64,000 nt of DNA from Bacteroidetes bacterium GWF2_41_31. GTDB taxonomy: Bacteria > Bacteroidota > Bacteroidia > Bacteroidales > F082. The translations under genes were made by a program, and so were the position numbers. Below, in pieces: positions 19,329 to 28,354 of this stretch. Location: positions 1 through 64,000 of the forward strand of contig MEOL01000030.1 of NCBI GenBank assembly GCA_001769215.1, given 5' to 3'. The notes under the pieces were generated by a model. It had not been told where the DNA came from. It saw only the letters and a list, made by a program, of their open reading frames with translations, and made no database searches. How positions within the stretch are numbered: position 1 is the first letter of the stretch; every line of letters starts with the position of its first letter.

Positions 19329-19787
19329 TTAAAGGGTTTTTAATATTTGCTGCGTATGTTCTGCGGTTTTTACTTTGGTGAATATCTGCACGATAACACC
19401 AGTCTGATCAATAACAAAAGTGGTGCGAAGAAGTCCTTCGTATTCTTTTCCGTAGAGTTTTTTAGCGCCCCAGACGCCATAGGCTTTGATTATTTCTTTC
19501 TCAGGATCGGCTATTAACGGGAATGGCAAATTGTACTTTGTGACAAATTTGCGGTGCGATTCCCCGGTGTCGGGACTGATCCCCACGACGGAGTAGCCTT
19601 TATCAAGCCACATATCATAATTGTCGCGTAAATCGCAAGCCTCCGCCGTGCAGCCGGGGGTATCATCTTTGGGGTAAAAGTAAAGTATCAGATTTTTCCC
19701 TTTGAAAGTATCGAGCGTAAGTAGTTTTCCATTTTGATCAAAGCCCTTGAATTCAGGAGCTTTGTCTCCTATATTTAGTTGTGGCAT
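19329..19787 (-). CDS. bcp: Thioredoxin-dependent thiol peroxidase (Bcp/PrxQ)
   Basis: 152 residues from the ATG at 19787. A TTG at 19808 would fall inside the promoter -7 box and is rejected. Peroxidatic Cys-46 in [14 protein letters not shown] and resolving Cys-51 are spaced as in PrxQ enzymes. It reduces H2O2 and organic peroxides using thioredoxin. It is the first gene of a likely bcp-recA transcript. Confidence 0.95.
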   Translation of the reverse strand: MPQLNIGDKAPEFKGFDQNGKLLTLDTFKGKNLILYFYPKDDTPGCTAEACDLRDNYDMWLDKGYSVVGISPDTGESHRKFVTKYNLPFPLIADPEKEIIKAYGVWGAKKLYGKEYEGLLRTTFVIDQTGVIVQIFTKVKTAEHTQQILKTL

Positions 19788-19805
19788 TGTGTTTTTGATT
19801 TTTAA

Positions 19806-19813
19806 CAAAGATA
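19806..19813 (-). promoter_or_regulatory. Putative -7 box (TATCTTTG) of bcp-recA
   Basis: The minus strand reads TATCTTTG, an exact TAnnTTTG match, 18 bp before the bcp ATG. No -33 TTTG at the standard distance is evident. Confidence 0.4.
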
Positions 19814-19852
19814 TGGATTTTAGCTGAATTCATTGGTTTGCAAGGGATGAAA

Positions 19853-20503
19853 TTATGTATTTTTTAAGATATTGCTTTGAAAATACCGGCACACGGAAGT
19901 CAATCCGCAAATTCCACATTTGGGTTTTCGTGCCTGACAAACATATCTCCCGTGAAGGATTAACCAGTGATGAGCCAATGGAATGATTTCTTCAGGAAAA
20001 TATTTCACCAGTTGCTTTTCGGTTTCAAAGGGAGTTTTTGAATTGGTGGATAAACCAATGCGTGCCGATACCCTGAAAACATGGGTGTCCACAGCCATGG
20101 TGGGTTTATTGTAAACAACGGACGCTATTACATTGGCCGTTTTACGACCCACTCCGGGGAGCTTTTGTAAATCGTCGATGGATTCGGGTACTTCACCACC
20201 AAATTCATTTACAAGTTTGTGGGCCATACCACTCAGGTGTTTGGCCTTGTTGTTGGGGTAGGAGCAGCTTTTAATCAATTCAAAAATATTCTCCACAGAG
20301 GCTTCCGCGAGAAGCTCAACCGTAGGAAACTGGCGAAAAAATTCCACTGAAATGATGTTTACGCGTTTGTCGGTGCATTGGGCCGAAAGAATCACCGCAA
20401 CGAGCAATTCGTAGGGAGTACGGTATTCCAGCTCGGTCTCTGCCACGGGCATGTGTTCGGTAAAGTAATGGGTTACAAACTTAAAACGTTCTTTTTTAGT
20501 CAT
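19853..20503 (-). CDS. nth: Endonuclease III (DNA glycosylase/AP lyase)
   Basis: 216 residues. It removes oxidised pyrimidines. The helix-hairpin-helix LPGVGRKTANVI carries the catalytic Lys and VDTHVFRVSARIG carries the catalytic Asp. The C-terminal iron-sulfur motif CQARKPKCGICGLTSVC (C-x6-C-x2-C-x5-C) holds a 4Fe-4S cluster. It starts at the ATG at 20503. The bcp gene follows downstream on the same strand after 65 bp. Confidence 0.97.
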   Translation of the reverse strand: MTKKERFKFVTHYFTEHMPVAETELEYRTPYELLVAVILSAQCTDKRVNIISVEFFRQFPTVELLAEASVENIFELIKSCSYPNNKAKHLSGMAHKLVNEFGGEVPESIDDLQKLPGVGRKTANVIASVVYNKPTMAVDTHVFRVSARIGLSTNSKTPFETEKQLVKYFPEEIIPLAHHWLILHGRYVCQARKPKCGICGLTSVCRYFQSNILKNT

Positions 20504-20726
20504 GTTATTTTGAGGCTCTGATCATGATGAGCAACACTGGAATAGGGGTAAAAGTAATGTTTTTTTGTAAAATAGTTTTCCAATTAAAACCGGACTAAGG
20601 AAAAATTCTCTTTTCTTTTATTATTTCCGAAAAAAGACCTGTTTGTATTTGTATTCCTGACCACAATCATTCGTCATCCATTACCTTGTGGTGAATTCAT
20701 TATTGATTTTTATCTAAGCGGGATTT

Positions 20727-22775
20727 CTATGTAACTTTTTCTTGTAAACTATTTTTAAAAGCTACCTTGGCGATACATTCAATGGTGTTGTTTTCAAAGA
20801 AATCGCCCACAAAAATGTCTGTAGCGAACCGCGCATTCAATTCAGTTTCAAGCTCAACCGCGGTAATAGAATCCAGACCAAGGGAAAGAATTGGCTGTTC
20901 TGATTCAATTTGACGGGGATCGATGCCCAGCTTGGCCCCAAGCCAATTTTTAATCCAGTTCATAATGTGACCAGGTGTCACGGTATCCGCGTCCACATCG
21001 TCACCTTCCTGTATATGCTCCTCTCTTTGCCATGAAAAAACCATTCTCAGGTTATCCTCCAGGTATAGCTTCCTGCATTCAATCCATTGGATTTTTCCAC
21101 TGGTGGTTTTAGGCAGGCCCATCGGATAAATCACAACAATGGCATAAACTGAAAGATCAAAATGTTCGGCAACGGCACTTTGTATAGCCCGTACAATTTC
21201 ATCCTGGTTGAAGTTATTGATATGAACCCGTTTTATTTCCTGAACGACCACCAGTTGTTCACAGTTTTCATGCTCTATTGAAAAAACAGCACAACCATTC
21301 CCTTGCAGCGCCGGATGACATTTATCAACCACGTTTTCGATATCATTTGGAATCAAATTCATGCCTCTTACGATAATCAATTCCTTCAACCTGCCGGTAA
21401 TATACAATTGGTTATTGCTAAGAAATCCCAAATCACCGGTTCGCATACAGGGACCTTTGTGGTTGTCCTTTGTAAAAGCATGGAAAACCTCATCGGTTTC
21501 TTCTGGTTTATTCCAGTATCCTTTGCAAACGGAGTCATTCATTACCCAAACCTCCCCAACCATATTCTCTGGCAGCAGATACCTTGTATTGGGGTCAACA
21601 ATAAGAACTTTGGTGTGGTTCCAGGTTCTTCCGCACGACGAATAGCTGATCATGTTGTGGTGGTTAGAAGCTTCAACAACAGTCTGATTCCCTGATATTT
21701 TAATCCGATCAGCATAAAAATACCCCGGTTCTTCGGTTTGACTTATCCCGCTAACCATCAAGGTGGCTTCAGCAAGTCCATAGCATGGAAGGAATACCTC
21801 GTTTTTAAAATTCAGTGAGCTGAATTTATCTGCAAAGCTGCGAAGGGAATTCTCCCTCACAGGTTCCGAACCGCAAAACAGCACTTTTAAGGAAGACAGG
21901 TCCATGGTGTTGGAATCGGGCTCGGTGATTTTTTCAACACAGTAATCCAAACCAAAATTGGGGCATCCTACAGTGGTTGCTTTGTATTTTGTTATGGCCT
22001 GGAACCAAAGAGACGGATTTCGGATAAAATCGGTGGGTTGGATGATGATAGTAACCCCTCCAACAAAAATGGGTTGTAACATACAGCCAATTAAACCCAT
22101 ATCGTGAAATGGCGGCAGCCATGAAACAGATACCAATTGTGACGTATGGTTAAACGAGCGCTTAATAATTCCGGAATTGTGAAACAGGTTTTTTTGCGTC
22201 ACCATGATGCCCTTGGGTCTGCCTACCGAACCGGATGTATATTGCAAAAAAGCAATGTCATCGGGTTGAACTTCAGGTAGCTCGAACAAGGGGTATTCAG
22301 CATTTGAAATTTCTACATTGACAATATTTTTAATGTGTGTAGTGTTTTCTGATGCCTCAAGTTGGCTTTCGACAAGTTCTCTGGTATCGTTTGAAGTCAG
22401 CACGCAAACAGGGTTTGAATCCTCGACAATGGACCAGAACCTGCTGTTGGGTTTATTTCTTTTTGGCAGGATGGTAGGAACAGCAATAATGCCGGACAGG
22501 ATACATCCCAGAAACGCAGTGATGAATTCAGCGCCTCCCGGGATGGCAATCAAACACCGATCGCCCTTTTTATGGTGCTCAAGCAATTGTTTTGACACGC
22601 CTATTGAATTATGAATGAGCTTCCTGTAACTTAGGTTAGAAGTCTCTTCACAAGCTTCGTTTAGTTGAATGAAAACCGTTTTGTTCGGAGTCCTGGTAGC
22701 CCTATCAATAATTTTCTCGTTAAATGTAGTGATACAATCGGGCTGTACTCTGTGATAAATTCCCAACTTGTTCAT
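20727..22775 (-). CDS. Fatty acyl-AMP ligase fused to an acyl carrier domain
   Basis: 682 residues from the ATG at 22775; a TTG-led extension to 22856 is unlikely. The AMP-binding domain shows YTSGSVGRPKG (179-189), PPFHDMGLIGCML, and RTGDLGFL followed by GRLKELIIVRGMNLIPNDIE, a wording typical of fatty acyl-AMP ligases (FAAL). The last 80 residues form a carrier domain whose Ser-636 in LGLDSITAVELE accepts phosphopantetheine. The protein would activate a fatty acid and load it on its own carrier, as in starter modules of lipopeptide or polyketide assembly. No other module is nearby. It is followed upstream by a LytTR two-component pair on the same strand (134 bp away). Confidence 0.88.
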   Translation of the reverse strand: MNKLGIYHRVQPDCITTFNEKIIDRATRTPNKTVFIQLNEACEETSNLSYRKLIHNSIGVSKQLLEHHKKGDRCLIAIPGGAEFITAFLGCILSGIIAVPTILPKRNKPNSRFWSIVEDSNPVCVLTSNDTRELVESQLEASENTTHIKNIVNVEISNAEYPLFELPEVQPDDIAFLQYTSGSVGRPKGIMVTQKNLFHNSGIIKRSFNHTSQLVSVSWLPPFHDMGLIGCMLQPIFVGGVTIIIQPTDFIRNPSLWFQAITKYKATTVGCPNFGLDYCVEKITEPDSNTMDLSSLKVLFCGSEPVRENSLRSFADKFSSLNFKNEVFLPCYGLAEATLMVSGISQTEEPGYFYADRIKISGNQTVVEASNHHNMISYSSCGRTWNHTKVLIVDPNTRYLLPENMVGEVWVMNDSVCKGYWNKPEETDEVFHAFTKDNHKGPCMRTGDLGFLSNNQLYITGRLKELIIVRGMNLIPNDIENVVDKCHPALQGNGCAVFSIEHENCEQLVVVQEIKRVHINNFNQDEIVRAIQSAVAEHFDLSVYAIVVIYPMGLPKTTSGKIQWIECRKLYLEDNLRMVFSWQREEHIQEGDDVDADTVTPGHIMNWIKNWLGAKLGIDPRQIESEQPILSLGLDSITAVELETELNARFATDIFVGDFFENNTIECIAKVAFKNSLQEKVT

Positions 22776-22909
22776 AGCGCAATCATATGGTGTACAAACA
22801 AATATAATGGGAAAGCCTGTTGTTGCTAGTAAGAAACTACCTGAACAGGAAAACAAAGGGGGTGAACCAACCTAAATGCTGGTCCAAATAAAAAATACAA
22901 ACGCGGATT

Positions 22910-23683
22910 TCAGGTTTCAAGCCATTTGCGAATCTGCGACGACCTGGTTTTACTCATGATAATCTTGTCCGGACTTGCCGGGGATGTTTTGATGCTGTAA
23001 CGCGAATTAAAGAACAAACCAATTTCCTTGATGTATTTTCGGTTGACGATATATTGCCGGTTTACCCGTTGGAAACAACAGGGATCGAGCATATTCTCCA
23101 ACTCTTCCAACGAATAATCGAGGCTGTATTTATCGTTGGTTGCCGTTACTCCGTTTACGATGCCATGGTTTATGTAGAAATATGAAAACGACATGGTTTC
23201 AACCGGAATCAGCCTGTCTTTGAAATGAACCAGAAACGATTTTTTATAATTTTTGTCGATCGGGAGAGTGAATTCCTCCAACAACCTTTTGAGTTTAATT
23301 ACAGACAAGCTTTCGTTTTTCTTATCGAGCGATTTGTACTGATCGATCCCGAATTTTACAGTTTCTACACTCAGGGGTTTCAGGATGTAATCAATGCTGT
23401 TCACCTTAAACGCCTTGATGGCATATTCACTGTATGCGGTGGTAAAAATGACAGGGAATTCAATTTCTGTTAGCGAAAATATTTCAAATACATTGTTGTC
23501 AGAGAGTTGTATATCAAAGAATCCTAAATCAGGGGCCTGGTTTTTATTCAGCCATTGAAATAAATCCTTCACACTTTCAACAATCGCAAGGACCTCAATT
23601 TGGCAGTCAATTTCATTGAGTATCGAAACAAGGTTTTTTGCCGCGGTATATTCGTCTTCAACAATGAGCACCTTCATATTCAT
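22910..23683 (-). CDS. LytTR-family response regulator
   Basis: 257 residues. Receiver domain residues 4-120, with Asp-57 in FFDIQLSD as phosphoacceptor and the Lys of YILKPLS. A LytTR DNA-binding domain follows from about residue 150 (FLVHFKDRLIPVETMSFSYFY, FQRVNRQYIVNRKYI). It should bind direct repeats in promoters. The gene starts 8 bp after the stop of the kinase gene. An internal ATG two codons in is an alternative start. Confidence 0.93.
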   Translation of the reverse strand: MNMKVLIVEDEYTAAKNLVSILNEIDCQIEVLAIVESVKDLFQWLNKNQAPDLGFFDIQLSDNNVFEIFSLTEIEFPVIFTTAYSEYAIKAFKVNSIDYILKPLSVETVKFGIDQYKSLDKKNESLSVIKLKRLLEEFTLPIDKNYKKSFLVHFKDRLIPVETMSFSYFYINHGIVNGVTATNDKYSLDYSLEELENMLDPCCFQRVNRQYIVNRKYIKEIGLFFNSRYSIKTSPASPDKIIMSKTRSSQIRKWLET

Positions 23684-23691
23684 TTCATTAA

Positions 23692-24780
23692 CTATTTTGA
23701 TTTCTCAATTAATGGCAACCTTACAACAAATTTATTTTGAATTTTGTTGATCACGATTTCCTGATCAGTTAATATTTTATACCTCATACTCAGGTTTTGC
23801 AAGCCGATACCCAATCCCGATGAGTCGGAAGTTTTAGGCAGGATATTGTTTTCGATCACAACACTTTTATTTTCAATAAATATCCTGATATTCACCGGAA
23901 ATGCTTCGGAAAACTCATTGTGCTTCATGGCATTCTCAATGAGCATTTGAATGGTCAGTGGTGGTATCTGATAGGTGAGATATTTGTCGGGGATATCGAT
24001 TTCGGTTACAAACTTCATATGAAATCTTTTCTCCAGAAGCCTGATATAGGAATGCGCAAAATCAAGTTCTATGTTGAGTTCCACCAGATCATGGTTGCTT
24101 TGTTCCAGAATGTATCTGTAAACAGAGGCCAGATCGTCAACAAATTTCAACCCCTCCTCTCTGGGTTCATTTCTGATGATACCACTCAGGGTATTCAGTG
24201 TATTGAAGAGGAAATGAGGCTTGATCTGGTCTTTTAAGGTAGCCAGCTGAATGGACAGGTTTTCCTCGATAAGCCGGGCATTAGTTAACTCCACAACCCT
24301 TTTTTTAACAATTAGCTTTAATAGATACGACAACAAAACTGCTGAAGGTATGAGGTAAACATACTTCCACAAATAATACATATAGGTCGGGTGTTCACCA
24401 AAAGGATATCCCACAGTAAGACCGGCAAAGTACATGGATGCCTTCAACAAACCATAGGCAATCAACAGGTTATAGATGGTGGATAACGGGAAGGTGATGA
24501 ACAACGGAGCCTTTTTTGGCAATAAATACTTCTTCCAGTAGTAATTAAATACCGAAACCAACAAAATAGAAAACAAACACTGAAGAGTGTACCAGGTGAT
24601 TTTATAGGCAATTTCAAGGGCTGTCCAATCGACACCAAGACGATCATCGACGTTATTAAAAAACAATGAATAATACGGCAGGTTGCTTACCAGCGTTAAC
24701 AGCAATGAGGTTAAAACCAAAAAGGAAATCTCGTATTTACTTGAATTTATTACATTCATATGAGCAGTATCGTATTGCAT
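23692..24780 (-). CDS. LytS/YehU-type sensor histidine kinase
   Basis: 362 residues. Four hydrophobic segments in the first 155 residues form the membrane sensor. A coiled linker leads to the His_kinase domain with His-189 in QIKPHFLFNTLN. The ATPase part has the N-box QMLIENAMKHN and the glycine motif GLGIGLQNLSMRY. It partners with the LytTR regulator encoded 8 bp downstream. The signal sensed is unknown. Its first 203 or so codons and 213 bp upstream are duplicated at 27543-28354. Confidence 0.92.
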   Translation of the reverse strand: MQYDTAHMNVINSSKYEISFLVLTSLLLTLVSNLPYYSLFFNNVDDRLGVDWTALEIAYKITWYTLQCLFSILLVSVFNYYWKKYLLPKKAPLFITFPLSTIYNLLIAYGLLKASMYFAGLTVGYPFGEHPTYMYYLWKYVYLIPSAVLLSYLLKLIVKKRVVELTNARLIEENLSIQLATLKDQIKPHFLFNTLNTLSGIIRNEPREEGLKFVDDLASVYRYILEQSNHDLVELNIELDFAHSYIRLLEKRFHMKFVTEIDIPDKYLTYQIPPLTIQMLIENAMKHNEFSEAFPVNIRIFIENKSVVIENNILPKTSDSSGLGIGLQNLSMRYKILTDQEIVINKIQNKFVVRLPLIEKSK

Positions 24781-24993
24781 ATATCAAAATAGTTAACCGG
24801 ATATCCTCATCAAAAATAAGGGTTATATTTGAGAATCATACTCACTTTTGGCAACTTATGTTTCATTTCGGGGTAGGGCGGGTTGGATTTTCAGAGCGTG
24901 AAACTAACAAAATAAAACAGGAGATTTCAGAATATTTATGTGTCTCTCTTTACCAAGGCTTAGGTGGTCGGTTGGATATATTTATTATTCATG
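24182..24993. repeat. 812-bp direct repeat, copy 1
   Basis: This stretch aligns without gaps with 27543-28354, at a constant offset of 3361 bp and in the same orientation. By eye I count about 43 mismatches, so about 95% identity. Copy 1 covers the 5' 600 bp of the intact histidine kinase gene and 213 bp upstream of it. The upstream part holds about as many differences as the three-times-longer coding part. Confidence 0.93.
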
Positions 24994-25144
24994 ACCGATT
25001 GTTATTTCATGCCTACGGCAGACAAGTGGAACTAAGATACTCGTTCCAGCGTGCCTACCTGCGGCAGGAAATCAGCAGGTTTACCTACCGGTAGGTTTAT
25101 ATACTTACCAGCCATAATGTACGTATAATGTTATACATTGCGTA
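24781..25144. other. Intergenic region upstream of the histidine kinase
   Basis: 364 bases without a credible gene. The first 213 belong to the direct repeat and probably carry the kinase promoter. Beyond 24993 the sequence is unique and contains palindromes, notably CCTACCGGTAGG (about 25083-25094), and a short inverted stretch near 25117-25142 (GTATAATGTTATAC). The hairpins might end transcription of the next gene, but no U-run is clear. Confidence 0.5.
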
Positions 25145-26569
25145 TTATTGTTTAATTAACTTCTGTTTAAAGTTAGCCTGATGAGTCTGAATATTAATAA
25201 TGTAAACGCCTGGGCTAAGAATACTCAAATTAAGTTTATCCGCCGGGCCATTCGTTTCAATTATTTTTTCACCTACGAAATTAGTGATTGATATCGACTT
25301 TATTGAAAGGCTATTTTTATTAATAATTTGAATAGAACTCCTAAACGGATTTGGTGAAATCGTTAATGCGTTCTGATACAGATTTTCACCTGTAACCAAA
25401 ATACAAGCAGTATTTACTTCTTCATTGCTGTTGCAGCCGGTATTGTTATCAGAAATATTGGTTAGTCCGTCAGGAATTGACAGATAATTACATACACTGG
25501 CTACGCTGCATTCAGAAAGCAGGGGATTATCAAAAACACTCAACGAAGTCAGGGAATCAACCCCGACACTATCTATTCCTGTTAAACTTAATAGATCTTT
25601 ATTGTTGAAAATCCTTAATCGTCCATTGATAAATTTCAATGATTGTAAGCCTGATAATGTAACAAGATGCCGGTTACCATAAAGGTCAAGAAACCCATTG
25701 ATACTATCCAGATTCTCAAGTCCGGATAGGTCGTCAATATTAAAGTTGTTGGCGATTTCCATGTATCCGTTAACCGTAGTTAAATTTCCTAAACCAAGAA
25801 GATTATGCAAATTGTTATTTTCAGAAATTTTAATTCCGCCGTTTATTCGGACAATGCTATCCAACCCTTTTAGGCTTACCAATGAATTATTCATCCAAAG
25901 CATTAATTCTCCTTCTATTTTTCTTAGATTTCCTAATTCAGTGATACTATCCAACGAATTGCAGTAGAAGATAGAAAGATCGTTGATAAACTCTAGATTA
26001 TCCAAACCATTAAGACTACTCAACTTATCGTTGGCTTCAAGATGTAAAAAGCCTAAAGAATCAATATTATCGAAACCTGCCAGATTAATCATTGATTTAT
26101 TTCCGTATAGTTCATAGTCACCAATCCATAGGCCACTCACGGAATTCAAATTGTCAAAGCCTTGAAAATTAACCAGGTTAGGATTATTGAAAACCTGCAA
26201 AGTCGCGCCTATACTTTCCAGGTTGGTAAACCCGGACATGTTTACAATACTATCGTTTCCATATATTTCCATATAGCCGCCTACATCAACCAAATTATTT
26301 AAACCCTGAAAGTCTTTTAATTTGTGATTGAGAAGAATCGTAAAATTACCCTGGATTGAGATAATGGTACTTAATCCCAGGAGGTTATTAATGGAACTAC
26401 TGTGAATAGTAACATCTCCTTCAATTATGTTGCAATTGGGATAATTATTTTGAAAGTTGTTTACTTGTAGTTGATTTGTAAATGTGATGCCTTGTGGCAA
26501 GCATGATTGAGGAAAAATGGCCTTGCTCAACATAAAAACAAGAAGTAAAAGAATAAATTTTTTCATCAT
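25145..26569 (-). CDS. Secreted leucine-rich/receptor-L-like protein with T9SS tail
   Basis: 474 residues. An N-terminal signal peptide ends near residue 21 (AIFPQ). Residues about 45-365 hold some twelve repeats of 22-24 residues built on LxGLxNLxxIxGxLxIxxNxxL, the style of receptor-L/BspA-like leucine-rich solenoids. The last 75 residues form a type A sorting domain (ALTISPNPFRSSIQI, SPGVYIINIQT, KQKLIKQ), which marks export by T9SS and attachment to the surface. It probably binds something outside the cell. The gene is AT-rich like the island that follows. Confidence 0.86.
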   Translation of the reverse strand: MMKKFILLLLVFMLSKAIFPQSCLPQGITFTNQLQVNNFQNNYPNCNIIEGDVTIHSSSINNLLGLSTIISIQGNFTILLNHKLKDFQGLNNLVDVGGYMEIYGNDSIVNMSGFTNLESIGATLQVFNNPNLVNFQGFDNLNSVSGLWIGDYELYGNKSMINLAGFDNIDSLGFLHLEANDKLSSLNGLDNLEFINDLSIFYCNSLDSITELGNLRKIEGELMLWMNNSLVSLKGLDSIVRINGGIKISENNNLHNLLGLGNLTTVNGYMEIANNFNIDDLSGLENLDSINGFLDLYGNRHLVTLSGLQSLKFINGRLRIFNNKDLLSLTGIDSVGVDSLTSLSVFDNPLLSECSVASVCNYLSIPDGLTNISDNNTGCNSNEEVNTACILVTGENLYQNALTISPNPFRSSIQIINKNSLSIKSISITNFVGEKIIETNGPADKLNLSILSPGVYIINIQTHQANFKQKLIKQ

Positions 26570-26714
26570 CTGATTACTTGAGATTTCAGCATTTAATATA
26601 CCGGGTAACAGTTGCTTAATGTCGAACTTTTGAAGACTGACTTTTCTGCCCGAACCGATTTAATATGGAACTAAAATACTCATTTTTATAACATAACTCG
26701 CCATAAAGCTTGAA

Positions 26715-27479
26715 TTACTTACCCACTTCCGTTACTTTCTTAAAGTTATGATTACAATTGAAACAGTGATATTTCTTTCTCAACATTGGAAACGGAGTGG
26801 TTATCAGGACTGATAAAATCAAATATAATATATCCAGTTTAAAGTCAATTGCATATCCATAGCGAACATTATCTGAATTACATTTAGGACATACAACTTC
26901 CACATCCGTATCTGCTTGAGAATTAAAGTTTCTAACCAATTCTTGTTCAATGTAGAATTCCGGAGGCCTGATTCTTAAATAACTAAATACACTGCGGTCA
27001 AAGTCGAACAATTCAAACCAAAATTGGTTAGCGGTAAAATGGAATACCTTCTTTGCGAGCAGTTGGAATTCTTTTTCAGAATTCCACAAAGCGTCAATTT
27101 CGGTGGGGGATAATAATCTGGAGTTAATTTCCGGTTTCTTTTCTAATAATGATGGGTTATTCCTAAGTATGGTTTGTATTTTAAGTACTTCATTCTGTCT
27201 GTGTATCTCATTGTCCAATGCTGTTGTTAAATAGTATTTTCCCTCACTGTCAATTAATTCTGCTTCTTGTATCAAACTGATAATTTGAGTGGCCAACTTT
27301 GCTTGGTCGTAAGGAACCTTAAGTTTTACTCCTCCAATTGCTACAGCTCTAAATGGATGAACCCAGACCATATTTTCATCAAAAATAAAACAATCAAGTC
27401 CCTCAGCTTCCAGTCGGCCTTTTATTATATGGCAATCGACAGGAATATTTGAGCTAAATATTGTTTCAAGTCTGATCAT
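26715..27479 (-). CDS. DUF2007-like protein with C-terminal zinc ribbon
   Basis: 254 residues. The first 70 residues (FSSNIPVDCHIIKGRLEAEG, VAIGGVKLKVPYDQA) resemble the DUF2007 putative signal-transducing domain. Near the C-terminus are CPKCNSDNVRYG and YHCFNCNHNFK, two CxxC pairs that could bind Zn. They are separated by a hydrophobic stretch of about 25 residues (LDILYLILSVLITTPFPML), so the protein may be membrane-associated. No pathway can be assigned. It lies between the two copies of the direct repeat. Confidence 0.7.
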   Translation of the reverse strand: MIRLETIFSSNIPVDCHIIKGRLEAEGLDCFIFDENMVWVHPFRAVAIGGVKLKVPYDQAKLATQIISLIQEAELIDSEGKYYLTTALDNEIHRQNEVLKIQTILRNNPSLLEKKPEINSRLLSPTEIDALWNSEKEFQLLAKKVFHFTANQFWFELFDFDRSVFSYLRIRPPEFYIEQELVRNFNSQADTDVEVVCPKCNSDNVRYGYAIDFKLDILYLILSVLITTPFPMLRKKYHCFNCNHNFKKVTEVGK

Positions 27480-27523
27480 TTTGCATTTAATTTAGTTTTG
27501 CTGCATTTGCAGCCAACCGGTCG

Positions 27524-28141
27524 TTATTTCAGGTGCGAGCATCCACTCAGGGTATTCAGTGTATTGAAGAGGAAATGAGGCTTGATCTGCTCTTTTAAGG
27601 TAGTTAGCTGAATTGACAGGTTTTCCTCGATAAGCCGGGCATTGGTTAACTCCACTACCCTTTTTTTAACAATTAGCTTTAATAAATACGACAACAAAAC
27701 TGCGGAAGGTATGAGGTAAACATACTTCCACAAATAATACATATAGGTCGGGTGTTCACCAAAAGGATATCCCACAGTAAGATCGGCAAAGTACATGGAT
27801 GCTTTCAACAAACCATAGGCAATCAACAGGTTATAGATGGTGGATAACGGGAAGGTGATGACCAACGGAGCCATTTTGGGCAATAAATACTTTTTCCAGT
27901 AATAATTAAATACCGAAACCAACAAAATAGAAAACAAACACTGAAGAGTATACCAGGTGATTTTATAGGCAATTTCAAGGGCTGTCCAATCGACACCAAG
28001 ACGATCATCGAAGTTATTAAAAAACAAAGAATAATACGGCAGGTTGCTTACCAACGTTAACAGCAATGAGGTTAAAACCAAAAAGGAAATTTCGTATTTC
28101 CTTGAATTTATTACATTCATATGAGCAGTATCGTATTGCAT
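27524..28141 (-). pseudogene. Truncated duplicate of the LytS-type histidine kinase
   Basis: The frame encodes 205 residues nearly identical to the first 200 of the kinase at 23692-24780: all four membrane segments, the linker and the phosphorylation motif PHFLFNTLNTLSG. It then leaves the repeat and stops after four unrelated residues (CSHLK). The whole ATP-binding domain is missing, so it cannot be an active kinase. It is either a remnant of duplication or, less likely, an expressed decoy sensor. It lies just downstream of the TonB-receptor-like gene on the same strand. Confidence 0.9.
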
Positions 28142-28354
28142 ATATCAAAATAATTAACCGGATATCCTCATCAAAAATAAGGGTTATATTTGAGAATCAT
28201 ACTCACTTTTGGCAACTTATGTTTCACATCAGGGTATTGCGGGTTAGATTTTCGGAGCGTGAAACTAACAAAGTATTACAACAGATCTCTGAATATTTAT
28301 GTGTCCATCTTTACAAAGGCTTGGGTGGTCAGATGGATATATTTATAATTCATG
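27543..28354. repeat. 812-bp direct repeat, copy 2
   Basis: Counterpart of 24182-24993. Its left end falls inside the truncated kinase frame. Its right end falls exactly one base before the stop codon of the TonB-receptor-like gene (28355), so the biosynthetic island abuts the repeat. Confidence 0.93.

Noticed and set aside
24666..25094. 142-codon plus-strand frame upstream of the histidine kinase, with a twin at 28066-28494
   Set aside because: Its duplication follows from the 812-bp repeat; the frames run antisense into the kinase genes and their tails differ, so they are by-products.
25083..25142. Palindromes before the LRR gene considered as integron attC-like sites
   Set aside because: No integrase gene and no regular series of such sites at cassette borders; two chance palindromes suffice to explain them.
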